Source: Emergomyces orientalis
Lineage: Eukaryota > Ascomycota > Eurotiomycetes > Onygenales > Ajellomycetaceae
Length of the DNA: 64,000 bases
Direction of reading: 5' to 3'
NCBI GenBank assembly: GCA_002110485.1
Contig: MOWL01000090.1
Location: 186,001 to 250,000, forward strand
The notes under the pieces are model-generated. The model did not search any database. It saw nothing but the letters and a program-made list of their open reading frames with translations, and was not told the origin of the DNA. Made by a program: the position numbers and the translations under genes. Positions 18,453 through 29,636 of this stretch are shown here, piece by piece. Positions within the stretch are counted from its first letter, which is position 1; every line of letters begins with the position of its first letter.

Positions 18453-21400
18453 AGGGCCTTGTTTTGGGCCACTTCTGGGCCACTCGAATTGCATACAGAT
18501 GCTACCACCTACCATATAAGTTATTGTCTCTATAACGGGCTTGCATCTGCCATCCACACAACCATCAACTGATGTCCCTTTTTTAAAAAATCATGATTCT
18601 TGAAATCTCATTCAGCTTCTATCATTTCAAGAATGTATCTATCTTCCATTAGAGAACAACCAACAAAAGATTTTCATTCGCCAAGTGGAAGCCATATCTA
18701 AATGAAACGTGGGAAGTCGGAATAAATGTATGGGTACCATACTTTGTGGTCTTTGATCTTGATTTTTCTTAGCTTATTTCTTCACGCTTATTTCTTCATT
18801 CTCCCGCCTCTTTTCTATTTTCTATTTTCTATTTTCAAAACCCACGCAGCGGACGCATTATTAATGCACAAAATCAATTACTGTGTCCCACTTCTAATTT
18901 TTATTTCTACCGTGTTCTTGGGGCTCGCGAGTGTGTATATATTCAACGGAACTAGTGGACGGATCTAATGATTACGGGCTGGGGCCTGTTGATATTGAAT
19001 AGTGTATCATTTGATGACCCCCATAATCACCTGTGATTTCCCTTCCCTATCTTGTGTCATTTCAAATGCTGAGAACGTTTGGCTCTGGTGTTAGAATCTA
19101 CGCTCGCGTCCTCGGAGAGGTGTTCTATGTCAGAACATCTGTAGATTGACGAATGGCTAGATTGAAATATGGTCGCAGTAAGACTGTAAGCAGGAGAATG
19201 CGCATGAGGTAAGGATATATATCTCTACGACAATGGATTTTTTATTTGCGATTAGGGCTAGCGGAGACAAGACCCAAATCTCTTTGTTATGCCGTTATAC
19301 GTCATATTTTCATCGGCCCGCATCCCGACGGGCATCGATATTTCTCCACCCTCCCCACAAAGCAAAGTCTAAATTTAACTCAGGCCGAACATTCTGATCT
19401 ACCCAGGTGAACGAACATAATGCGGTTTCTTTTTCATCCTTGTAAAAACATATGCCGTATTTGTACACCAGATAAGGTAGCAGGCTCTCCCTGCTACTAC
19501 CGGGCAAACAATACACCTCAACTTATGAGGGCCATGACCGCGCTCTTTCCCTGGTTTCGAGCTCGGAGGTATGAAGCAAAAAAGGAATTAAATTTCATTG
19601 CCGCTTATCTTTTAAAAGATGACACAATTGCTGTCCGCTCGATAGGTGCCATGGGACATTCCGTTCACACGGAACGGGGGATTAGAGAGAAATGGTGTTT
19701 AATCTGTGAGATATGAGGATCTGCCAGATCTAGACCAGGCGAGATTTCATGGGATGATTTGTGTCTAAATGGACCAAGGTTGATAGTACTCAAGCGTGCT
19801 CCCACGCTTGAGGAAATCGTCAGCTGTCCCAAGTCGCATCCTCCGTGCAGTTTAGGAAAGGAAATTCGACTTTTTGACATAAGTTCAGCTCTGTTGGACC
19901 TCGTTCGGTAAAACAAACCGGAGTTCATGTGAGACTCGTATATCTAGGTAGACATGGCGGATAGGCCAGTGTGTGTGATCGGCGATGAGAGGTGGAATGC
20001 ACTCAGTGGTAGTTTTAGCAGGGGGACATATGCGGAGCACTCTGGAGAGCAGGGCGATACTGGAGAATTGACAAAAGACCTCCGAGCAGGTATTAAGAAT
20101 GGAGAAAAAAAGATTTTTGGGATATATATTTTTTCTATTCGTATATCACAATGGTATGTTGTGGCCACTAATACATATTCTGTGTCCTGTATCCTGTACT
20201 CAGTACCCCGGGTTGGGTACATTTTAGGAGATGATAGTTGCTGTGAAATGAGAGCTGCGTTGACAGTCCCGGGTAGCTAGGGCATTGTAGCCATTGCTCA
20301 GAGGCACTGTGAAGTTTACACGCTTAATAGCGGTTTTGTGGTTACCAATATCACATCCAGATGATTCCAGGTGCTAGGCCGTACAGTACATGGGAGTTTT
20401 CTGCGCCCCTTTTTTGAGATTTTACAAGAAGTGCCTAATTTTTCAACAAGGTACGAAATACATTGCATGGGGGTACCCATTCTCAGAAGGTGACAGGGAA
20501 TGTTTAGCAAAACCTTTGTACTTTTGTTTGAGTATTCTCAAAAATAATCCTCCTCCCATATCTGTGTGGGGCTATTTAATAGTTTCTGCAGGGAATTAGA
20601 AAACCCAAAATTAGGTCCAACACACCAGCGGGAGATGGTCCGAGGTGGAGATCATAAATCCGTGGTGACTTGCGTACGACACACGAGTGGCAGTGGGAGC
20701 TAGCTTGGTTACTATTTAAGGGGAATCTTAACATAAAATTAGCTGGCCTGAATTGCTTATTCCTCCCTGGGCTGTCGTGTCAGTTTCTTCAGCACAGTGG
20801 TGAAAAACGTGTGTGACATTCCAAATGCTCTTCGAAATTCCACTACGGCGGGGTTAACTCAGCGAGTTGTATTTCCGCAGGTATATTCTTGATTTGACCG
20901 ATGGAAAATTATAGAAATTACTTTTAAAATCCCCACACATCCGGGTGAACTGGAGAAAAATGAAACCAGTCACTGCAAATAAATGAATGAATCCGAGCCG
21001 AAGAGAAGCATATTGTTTTGATTGGGGGATTGGTGATCTACGTTGCTCAGCACAAGGGAAAAAAGAGAGAAAAAAACAAATTAGAAACCATTTTCAAAGG
21101 TTACATCCATACCAGGGCCAAATTGAGCCAGATCCATACAGGTGGCCATGTTAACTAAGTGGTGGTGGGTGGCGAGCTGGCGTGACTTCGCCATGGTTGT
21201 GGATGGAGCCAATGATGCAGAAGAGGCGGAATCGGAATTTAAACAGTTCAGGTACGTCGAGAGGGAGCTGTCTGGATACGGATTGATAGACATAACCACA
21301 CCCTTTTCGTGTGCGGAGCACTCCTTAATGCAAACCTATACGTGTGCACAGGTAACAGTAGTTGAGTTGTCAAATTGTAAGTACGTCGACTATTTGCAAC

Positions 21401-21916
21401 CAAGAGTTTCAGTTTGGACTGTTATTTGTTTATTTTTTGGTGTTTCTGAGACCAGCAACAGGCGAATGTCCGACTTCGATGATCAATTTAGACCTCCAGT
21501 AGTTTATCTTCTTGGAGCTTTGTGATAGGTTTGTTGATTTACAATTTTGTGTCTCTTCAAGCCTGGCATGCATACGTCAAGGCGTCATGTTGCTCAGGAG
21601 CGCCATGCTGGTTATATAATACCAAGAGGTTCCCGAGCATTCTGTAAGTTTTGAAACCCCAAAGGAAAGAATCATTAATTTATAAGGGGCTGTGAAATTC
21701 AGCATTGGCCTTTGCAGAAAGCTTTCCATACTCATTTACACATCAAATCTTTGACGACCCCTCAACCTTAACAGTAAATTTCCCCACGACGGCGATCTTT
21801 TTGACCTGCCCGATGAAGTTGTTTGTGCCGCATTTCAGGAAGAAAGTCAAGAAATTGTCTAGGCAACATAATTTTCCCATATCTTTACCAAGTTCTAGTA
21901 CCAACTGCTACCGAAA
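18453..21916. other. Long intergenic region, no gene supported
   Basis: About 3.5 kb lies between the permease and the TIM-barrel gene. Short frames exist, but none has splice structure or a recognisable motif. A GTACAGTAC palindrome lies at 20381-20389. A TATATAATA element at about 21613 lies 300 bp before the next start codon and may belong to its promoter. The region could hold a non-coding RNA, but nothing in the sequence shows it. Confidence 0.45.
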
Positions 21917-23134
21917 ATGGCGATCGGTCCACGTCTGTCGAAAAATCGTGCTGCAATTGCAACAGTTTCGCTTGGAAGTTGGAATTACCATAGCTTACCT
22001 GACAGACTCCGTCAGGCGGCCGATGCCGGCTTTCAATCTATTGACTTGATGGAAAATGATTGGGCACAATACTTGAGATCGCACCTCGGTGCTGTCGACG
22101 ATGATAAAATTTGGGAACCGACAGCTGAAAAACTAGGAATTGCCAAAAAGCTAGGCGATTTAGTCAAAGACCTAAACATGACCATTGTTTGTGCTCAACC
22201 TGTCCGCCAAATCGAGGGGTTCAAAGATCCCAGACAGCGCATGTCAAATTTGGCTTCGGTGGTGAATCGCTTCCCCTTCTTGCGAGCGTTCGACACGGAT
22301 ATGTTATTTCTCGTCTCCAACATCGGAGCTGAAAATAGCACAATTGAGCTTAAAACCGTCGCGAACGACCTACGAGAGATTGGAGATATGGCAGCAGCCT
22401 TCTCCAAAATGGATGGAGGCCCAATGATCAAGATAGGGTATGAGGGGCTTTCATGGGCGTTGCGGAATACTTGGTCATCCACATGGGAGGTAGTCCGTGC
22501 AGCAAACCGGCCAAACGTTGGCTTAATAGTCGATTCCTTCAATTGGCTCGCAGTTGAGTTTGCCGATCCATACAACAAAGAGGGTCACGGGCGCATCTAC
22601 CCTACATTGGAAGAATCGCTAGATGTTCTCTGCTCATCCATTGCTTCTATGGTGGCTTCAGTGCCCGCGGAGAAAATATTCCTCCTCCAAATCGCGGATG
22701 CAGAGCTGGTAGACACAGCGACGTTGAACTTGACTCGATGCCAAAACCCGGAGGCACCGGAGCTGCTGCCTTGGTCAAGGAACTTTCGGCTGTTCCCCAT
22801 GGAAGAGGAGCGGGGAGCATACATGCCCGTTGAGCTAATCACTGCGGCGATTCTCGCAGCGGGGTATGAGGGCCCATTGTCAATGGAGGTATTTAGCAGG
22901 TCACTCGAACGGCCAGATGCAGATGTCCCCAAGACACATGCGCAGAGAGGTTTCCGCAGCTTCGAGGTGATTATGCAAGCTGCAGAACTAGTTCCAAAAT
23001 TTTGGGGCGCAATTGCTCCAGCGTGTGCAGAAAGGTGGGGAGCAAGGCTTCTCGACCAAACAAGAACGAAAGCTGCAGATCGACCTCTCACGAATGGACA
23101 TGGAGAACCCAAGACCAACGGAGTGGCACATTAG
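21917..23134 (+). CDS. TIM-barrel protein, 3-dehydroshikimate dehydratase / sugar-phosphate isomerase-like
   Basis: A single exon encodes 405 residues. The start MAIGPRLSKNRAAIATVSLG and DRLRQAADAGFQSIDLMENDW match the opening of AP endonuclease 2/xylose isomerase-like barrels. Candidate metal-ligand strands are seen in order: IKIGYEGLSW (Glu), NVGLIVDSFNW (Asp, with Asn where this family often has His), IFLLQIADAEL (Asp) and EGPLSMEVFSRS (Glu). Fungal members include quinate-pathway 3-dehydroshikimate dehydratases, which make protocatechuate, and other isomerases. The next gene to the right is an adenylating enzyme, a pairing reminiscent of catechol-using siderophore pathways. The exact reaction is an inference. 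Confidence 0.75.
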   Translation: MAIGPRLSKNRAAIATVSLGSWNYHSLPDRLRQAADAGFQSIDLMENDWAQYLRSHLGAVDDDKIWEPTAEKLGIAKKLGDLVKDLNMTIVCAQPVRQIEGFKDPRQRMSNLASVVNRFPFLRAFDTDMLFLVSNIGAENSTIELKTVANDLREIGDMAAAFSKMDGGPMIKIGYEGLSWALRNTWSSTWEVVRAANRPNVGLIVDSFNWLAVEFADPYNKEGHGRIYPTLEESLDVLCSSIASMVASVPAEKIFLLQIADAELVDTATLNLTRCQNPEAPELLPWSRNFRLFPMEEERGAYMPVELITAAILAAGYEGPLSMEVFSRSLERPDADVPKTHAQRGFRSFEVIMQAAELVPKFWGAIAPACAERWGARLLDQTRTKAADRPLTNGHGEPKTNGVAH

Positions 23135-24789
23135 GTTTAAATTTGGGAGGGGCAGGCGTGGGAACATTGTTGCTGGTTGTCTGATAGTTTCTCGTAATTT
23201 AGCTCTAATACAGTTCTGCGTGCTTTTTGACCAATTGTTGCGCTTTTAACTCCGATTACCGATTGGGTGCTGGTATTTGAGTTGTAGGTAGTAATGAATG
23301 GAACGCCATTTCTTTCGTACAGAGTATCTACTGGTTCCTGAATATTAGAGCCGTTCGAGATTTGCATGAGCTGGCAAAATACGGTAGTTTGTAGCTTCTC
23401 CAAACCGGAAGCTTGTTTCTTCCAACTGAGCTTCGCAAAATAAAAATAAAATGATGTCTTCGATGTGGGGTTTGAGGCTTGGGGTTCCAGAGATCTCGAC
23501 ATTGACACAGCGGGTGGTATTAGAACGAACCACTGAAAACCCCGGACGCTTTTTAGCGAGCTACAAGAATGTCTGTACAGGCTGTACAAAACAAGGTGCT
23601 GCAGAAGTATTTCTTCAGAACCCTGACTAGTCTTGCAAATCAATTAGTGATCAATGGCTTGTGGTGGCTGCGCCCGCATGAATCTCGATTCCGTGGTTAA
23701 TTTGAACGAACATGTCGAATTCAAGTGGGACGACGCAGTTCGTGCGTGCGAAGACAGTAGTGTCACATTCGTTGAGTTGGAAGAGCCTCTAGAACCTAAT
23801 GGCTAAGAGACATACATCCAAGCAGAGAGATCCAGCCCTCCCCTCCGCTCCGCCGTTGTCTTCAACAATGGTCTTGTTGGTCAGTTGGGTAGTGAGGATT
23901 AGGCTTGGGTGTAAGACGACGTGGAGGTTCGCTGCCAGCCACAGGTTTCGGTTATACGCCAAACTTGCTGAAGAATAGTTCAAGAACGGAGCGGGAATTG
24001 GTGGTGGAGACCCCTGACTGCGTTAGTACAAATCAGGTTTGGCGGAGTTTTGTTGGTCCATGGTTCAGAGTGGGCAAAGAGCTCGGGTCAGCTAGTTTAA
24101 ATTAGGTTAGATTCAACCCTAATTTATCGTCCCTTGCCCGGAAATTTAGATGTTCCAGCCAGCCATTCACGATCGCCGAGGCCAGGCGTGTTTGCAATGC
24201 TCAATATTTCGACGACCAGTCTACGCAGAATCCATCCTACGATGGCGTCCACGCCTGAGGGTCTCACTGGTCGGAGACACTTGCACTGACAACACGGTCT
24301 GAACCGACTAGCCAATGGGTTCCACCGGAAACACCCCATTTTTTTTGTGCGGGCAGCCATTTCCTAAATATGGTCCCCTCAACGCTGCTGAGGAGGCTGA
24401 TCACTGATCAGCTCGTAGCACAATCAAGACCAGCTCTTTTGAGAAATTCTGTGCCTAGTTCGCATTCCAAGGATCATTTGCACATCAGCTAAGCTCTCTC
24501 CAGCTCTTGATGAAAAAAGCGTCGTGTTACCATGGCCATTCACTGTGCTCCGCCAGCTCTTCGGGAGCAAATCTCGGGAGTAGCTAGCTTACGGCAAGCT
24601 CATTACTGAAAGGTTATTTAAACAAAGCATACGAAGCTATGAGGGAGATATATAGTTCATGTTGGAGGCCGAGATGTTCTCAAAACTTTCTTCTTTCTAT
24701 GACTTTTGTCCCAACTGAAAAAGCGCTTGTATTATTGTCTAGAAGCTATCTCTTACTGTGGTCATAATTGAGACTTCATTTTTTACCCA
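23135..24789. other. Intergenic region, no gene supported
   Basis: The spacer lies between the TIM-barrel gene and the adenylating-enzyme gene, both on the plus strand. An AGATATATAG element near 24648 lies about 140 bp upstream of the next start codon and may act as a TATA-like element. Short frames on both strands carry no recognised motif. Confidence 0.45.
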
Positions 24790-27507
24790 ATGGCTCCATT
24801 GATCCTTGAAAACGATATCTTTTCTCCTTACCAAAGCAATGCATCCTCCTCGACATCCGTGCCACACGACACTTCTAAATTAGTGCCCTCGCAAACCGGT
24901 CTTCTCGGGCTGGTGCTATCCGAAGGACCAGGAACCCTTGAACATGTCTTGAAGACGGATACAAATGGGGTTGTCTCTAATGGAAACCACGCCGGCGTGG
25001 ACAACACGTTTAAAATCCTGCAACTCGCCTGGGCGCTCACCACCCGCTGTTTCACCTCCGCGAATTCTCTTCTGTTCGATTGCGACTCGATTTCGGGCGT
25101 TTCGTGCTTGAAGGAACTTTCGACTGGGCAGGGAGTGCAGTTTGGTAATCAATTGTTAAGTATCGAGCCAGATGACACTTTGCGACAAGTTCTAGACAAA
25201 ATAGCTACGATACAACGCGGAGCTCATGAATGCGCATTACCCAAAAAAATCGGTAATTCTGATGCTGATGTTTCAGCTGACCTCTATTCAACTGCCTTTC
25301 GCTATCGCAATGCTTCTACGACGATTTTGGAAATCAATTCCAAGGTTCGTTTCAGTCTACTTTTCCGATTGACTTCACTTCTCTGGACGACTCACGTCTA
25401 TTTACACTTCTACTTGTTGCTGATCGTTTAATAGGACGACGTTTTCCTTGACATTACCAAGGCAAAAGACGACCAATTGTTTGCTCAACTTGCTTTTTCG
25501 AACCACACTATCGCCGAACCACTTGCGTTAAGTGTTCTACATACGTTCAACCATACTTTAACATCGATACGTATGTCACCGGGTATAACAGTGGAGGAAG
25601 TCAACATGTGTTCGCCGCACGATCGCGAACACATTACCCAGCTAACCAACCATGTTTCTGAATCTAACGAACGCTGCCTCCATGACATGGCTCTTGAGTA
25701 CAGCCGCACAAATCCCGACGCTATGGCTGTGGTTTCATGGGATGGCGATTTGACTTATGGAGAGCTAGACGATCTGACATCGAGACTTTCCCACCGTCTT
25801 GTTGAACTAGGAGTGGGACCTGAAGTTTTTGTCCTTAGCTGTTTCAAGAAATCGACTTGGGCCATTGTGTCGAGGCTCGCAATCCTACGAGCTGGTGGGG
25901 CATATATCTCAATCGATGCAGCTGACCCCCCAGCCTATCTAAATTCTGTCATCCAGCGTGCCAACGCTAAGATCATGCTCACCGTCGCCGAGTTCTCCCA
26001 TCAATTCCAGGGTCTGGTTCCAAACATCGTCGAGTTATCCAAGGAGGGGATCTTGAGCCTTCCGAAAAATACTGAGCCAGCTTGTACTACTGTACGACCG
26101 AACAACGCGTGTAAGTAGCCACTTCGAATCTCCAGGACTCAGTTTGCTGATTTTTATATGTAACCTTCAGGCTTGATTTTGTTCACTTCGGGTAGCACCG
26201 GAGAGCCGAAAGGGATTATCCAAGAGCACCGGACCTATGCCACTGCCGTCCGGGATTATGCGAGGATCCTGGGTCTGGATGCAGGAACTAGAATGTATCA
26301 GTTTGATGACTATGCTTTCGACATCAGCAACAACGACTACCTCGTACCACTCTCCGTTGGTGGGTGTTGCTGCGTTCCACATCCACAGAAGGCCATTCAC
26401 GTTTTGAAGAAGCATATGATCGACTTGGATGTAAACGTATCATTTCTTACACCAACAGTTGCCATTCAGTTTGGTCCAGATGACGTTCCAGGTCTTAAAA
26501 CACTCTGCATCGGTGGCGAGCCACCCTCGAATGACCTTCTGTCGAAATGGGCTGGTAAGGTGAAACTTGTTAATCAATATGGCATGGGCGAAGTCGCTAC
26601 GTTTTGCACGTACAACGACAACATGAGCCCTGGCAGTGGAACCAATGTTGGACGCACTGGAACGGGCGCCGCCTGGGTTGTCTCCCCCTCGTCTCCGGAC
26701 TGCCTCATGCCGGTCGGTGTTGTCGGAGAAATGATAATGGAGGGCCCTCATCTTGCTCGCGGGTATCTTGACCAGATATCCAGAAAGTCTGAGGCTGGCT
26801 TCCTTCAATATACGCCAAAATGGCTCCATGAACTTCATCCTGAGAGAGCATCCTCAGCTAGACTATATAGGTCTGGCGACCTTGTAAAATATAACCACGA
26901 CGGAACCCTGACCTACGTCGGACGAAAAGACAATCTATTGAAGATTGATGGGGGCAGAGTTGACGCCATTGAGGTTGAATACACTGCAAGAAAATGCCTA
27001 GCACCCGAAGATTCCATTGTCGTTGACTTACTTGGTGCCATAGACGGCATCGAAAGTCCGATTCTTACTGCTTTTCTTTACCTGGCAGACAATCCAATGA
27101 ACTTAAGCAGCAAGGCGGGTCCCAACGAACTAATCACCTTCCGAACAATTAATGAGAACCATAGTGTATATTCGAAAGTCGATTTAATCAAGAAGACGAT
27201 CGGTGCTACGTTACCAGAAATTCAGATCCCCACACTCTTCCTCCTCGTCGATCGCATACCACGCACGAAATCGAACAAGACCGATCGACGCAAATTGCAT
27301 ATGCTAGGCCAGAATTACTACATGCCCAAGAGAGAAATTCTCAGTGGAGGAACTGGAGATGGAAACCTGAAGCCAGCCACCCAGGCTACTCCGAAAGAAG
27401 ACCCTGTAAAGAACATTAACGGCGTGAACGGGACAAAGAAACGACAGGTTCGTGAACTAGATGCTGAGGGAGATTTGCAATCTAAGAGACAAAAACAAAT
27501 GTGCTGA
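24790..27507 (+). CDS. NRPS-like protein: condensation remnant plus adenylation domain, no carrier domain
   Basis: Exons 24790-25344, 25435-26110 and 26171-27507 give 855 residues. Residues 1 to about 265 resemble the tail of a condensation-type domain but show no HHxxxDG motif. The adenylation domain follows: LTYGELDDLTSRL, A3 LFTSGSTGEPKG (about 415), A4 YAFDISNNDY with the binding-pocket Asp near 461, A5 NQYGMGE (about 545-551), A7 YRSGDLVKY, A8 GRKDNLLKIDGGRVDAIEVE and A10 PRTKSNKTDRRKL with its Lys. All adenylate-forming motifs are intact, so it should activate an amino or aryl acid with ATP. The sequence ends in a polar tail with KKRQ/KRQK and no phosphopantetheine site. A partner carrier must be separate, or it acts as a stand-alone ligase. 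Confidence 0.85.
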
Positions 27508-27943
27508 TATTTTCCCTCTTTCCTTCTGGTCAACTTTTGGGGGGTTGATTTACAGGCTAGAAACTCAACCGGAACATCTATTTGGCGAAAATTTTGGAAT
27601 ATTGTTCATTTTGTCCGTTGAAAGAAAGACCGGATGGGAATAGGGGGTTTCATGTCGTCTCAGGGCGGCCATGGTCAAAGCTAGTCTTCTGTATTTTCCC
27701 TCTCGTCTCAAGTTTCCTTTCCCTATTCATTTCTCGTCTATCTGTTCCTATAGAATGTTCTGTACTATTTGGAGAGATGGGTCAATCAACCTTCAGAAAA
27801 ATGTATGTGGTACAATTAACAGGCAATATACGCATATATATAATATAGTAATATCACAAAAAGCCATTGATCTTTCACAAACAAATTACTCAAACTAGGG
27901 ATTTCACAGCGACAATTCGAGACCAATCCCAACCATAGGCCCC

Positions 27944-29027
27944 TTAGTCATATAGCCCTGGCCTAAAAATCCTAAAAATAAGCACTCTCTCCCCGTCTTC
28001 GTCGGCCTCCGCAACAAGTGCGAATCCACATTTTCCCAGCACATTGGTAGACGCCAGGTTCTTCGGGTCAACCTGAGCCTCGATTTCATTGACTGTCACT
28101 TGCTCTGACCAGAACCTGTCGATAAACGCAGAGACAGCTTCGGTTGCATATCCCTTTCCCCACACAGAGGGGTGGAATATGTAACCCAGCTCCGCGACTG
28201 GGTCGGTGCGATGCGTGCCCAGGACACCAATCATGGTCATCGGAGGATTCTCGGTGGACGGGTTCTCACTGGCATGGGCACTGCCATTACCAGCCTCACA
28301 CGGTTGGTCATCTGTAGGACCAGTAGCGGCAGCGACAGTAGGAATTGTGGTGGACTTTGATCTCTTGTCCGTCACAGTAGCAGATGGTGAAACAGCGTCA
28401 CGGAGAGGTTCAAGAGCCTCTAAGGAGGCTGGTAAGGAAGAAGTGGAGGAGGCGGAGGAGGAAGAAAGGAGGTGAACAGCGAAGTTTTCTCCGCGAGGGT
28501 TATTTTTTCGTAATACGCCAGACATGAACTGCCTGCTATCTTCGATGGTTTTGCAGACACCATGGAGGCTGCGGGGAAACACCAAGATATGGGAACACAA
28601 TTGTGTTGGTTAGCTGAGCTGAGAATCAGTTCTTCTTTATATGTTGCATTTGTGGGGTTTGCTCTGCTTTTCTTCATTTTGTTTTGTCCTATCATTTTCT
28701 GGGTATAATTGCACGAGGGGTTTACACAGATACGCATTTGTACGCGTACCTGCAACTCAAGCAAAGTAGTATATACAAAATAGGCGTCTTGTACGAGTAC
28801 AAGTACATGCATACATACCTATACAGTTAGGTAGTGTACATATGAAACAATGAATGAAAAAGAGGGGGAACAAAAGGTCATTGCGGGAGCATTGTTCAAC
28901 AGGAACAAGTTTTGTCTACACACCTCCACCTCGCCGCCAAAGGATTTGACCAGATATTATGGTACCCTGGCAAATGTGTCTCGTCCAACCTCTCCATTCG
29001 AAGCCTCTTTGTCGTAAAGCTATCCAT
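27944..29027 (-). CDS. GNAT N-acetyltransferase (RimJ/RimL type)
   Basis: I join exon 29027-28924 to exon 28568-27944, using donor GTGTGT and acceptor CCGCAG, to give 242 residues. Exon 1 supplies the usual GNAT beginning TKRLRMERLDETHLPGYHNIW, and the join creates ARWS-LHGVCKTIEDSRQFM as in the family. A Ser/Ala/Pro-rich insert of roughly 90 residues separates it from the core: MTMIGVLGTH, ELGYIFHPSVWGKGYATEAVSAF (acetyl-CoA loop) and NLASTNVLGKCGF. These enzymes acetylate amino groups of small molecules or proteins. The intron is long (355 bp) for this locus, so transcript evidence is needed for exon 1. The gene converges on the adenylating-enzyme gene. Confidence 0.75.
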
Positions 29028-29636
29028 CGTGGGGTATTCTCCGTTATTTCGCGTCGACTTCGTTAATGAGCTCACAGGATGAGGGGGCGCACCTATAGTT
29101 ATTGATAACTAAACTCTCCTCAGTGGAAAGTGAGAGGGCTTTAATCCATTTCTCCTCGCAGGTGACTCACAAGTAAATTAGTTTGTAAACGTTGGGTCTA
29201 GACCGATTTACTGGCGGAGTCCATTAGTAGACTAGTGAGGTGAGTAGAGAGAGACCCCAGGCAGCGAATCGAGGATATCACCGTTTCTCGCTGTGGATCC
29301 TCAATCTGCAGGGAGTCATTTCTCTCAACCTAGCAGTCGAAAACTATGTTGTTTCAACTGCATGGTAGGTCCTTCTGATATTAGAGCCATAGAGAACTTG
29401 TTAAAAGCTAATCTTTTTTAAAGGTTGAGTGGCCGCTTGTATGGACCCGCCCGCAAGCCCTGCATTCAAAACGCTTCTACCTTTCCCATATACAACCATT
29501 TTCAGTCATTCACAAAATTTTGATTAATCACCAAATTGTCATCTGGGAATAAATAAAGGAGCGAAAATACCAACACCGGCTTTAATATAATAGACCAACT
29601 CCATAACATAGAACCAGGTAACAGAAACCCAACCGC
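29028..29636. other. Spacer between GNAT and ferric reductase genes
   Basis: Both flanking genes run leftward, so this segment holds the GNAT promoter and the 3' end of the reductase gene. No coding frame or RNA gene was recognised. Confidence 0.45.
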
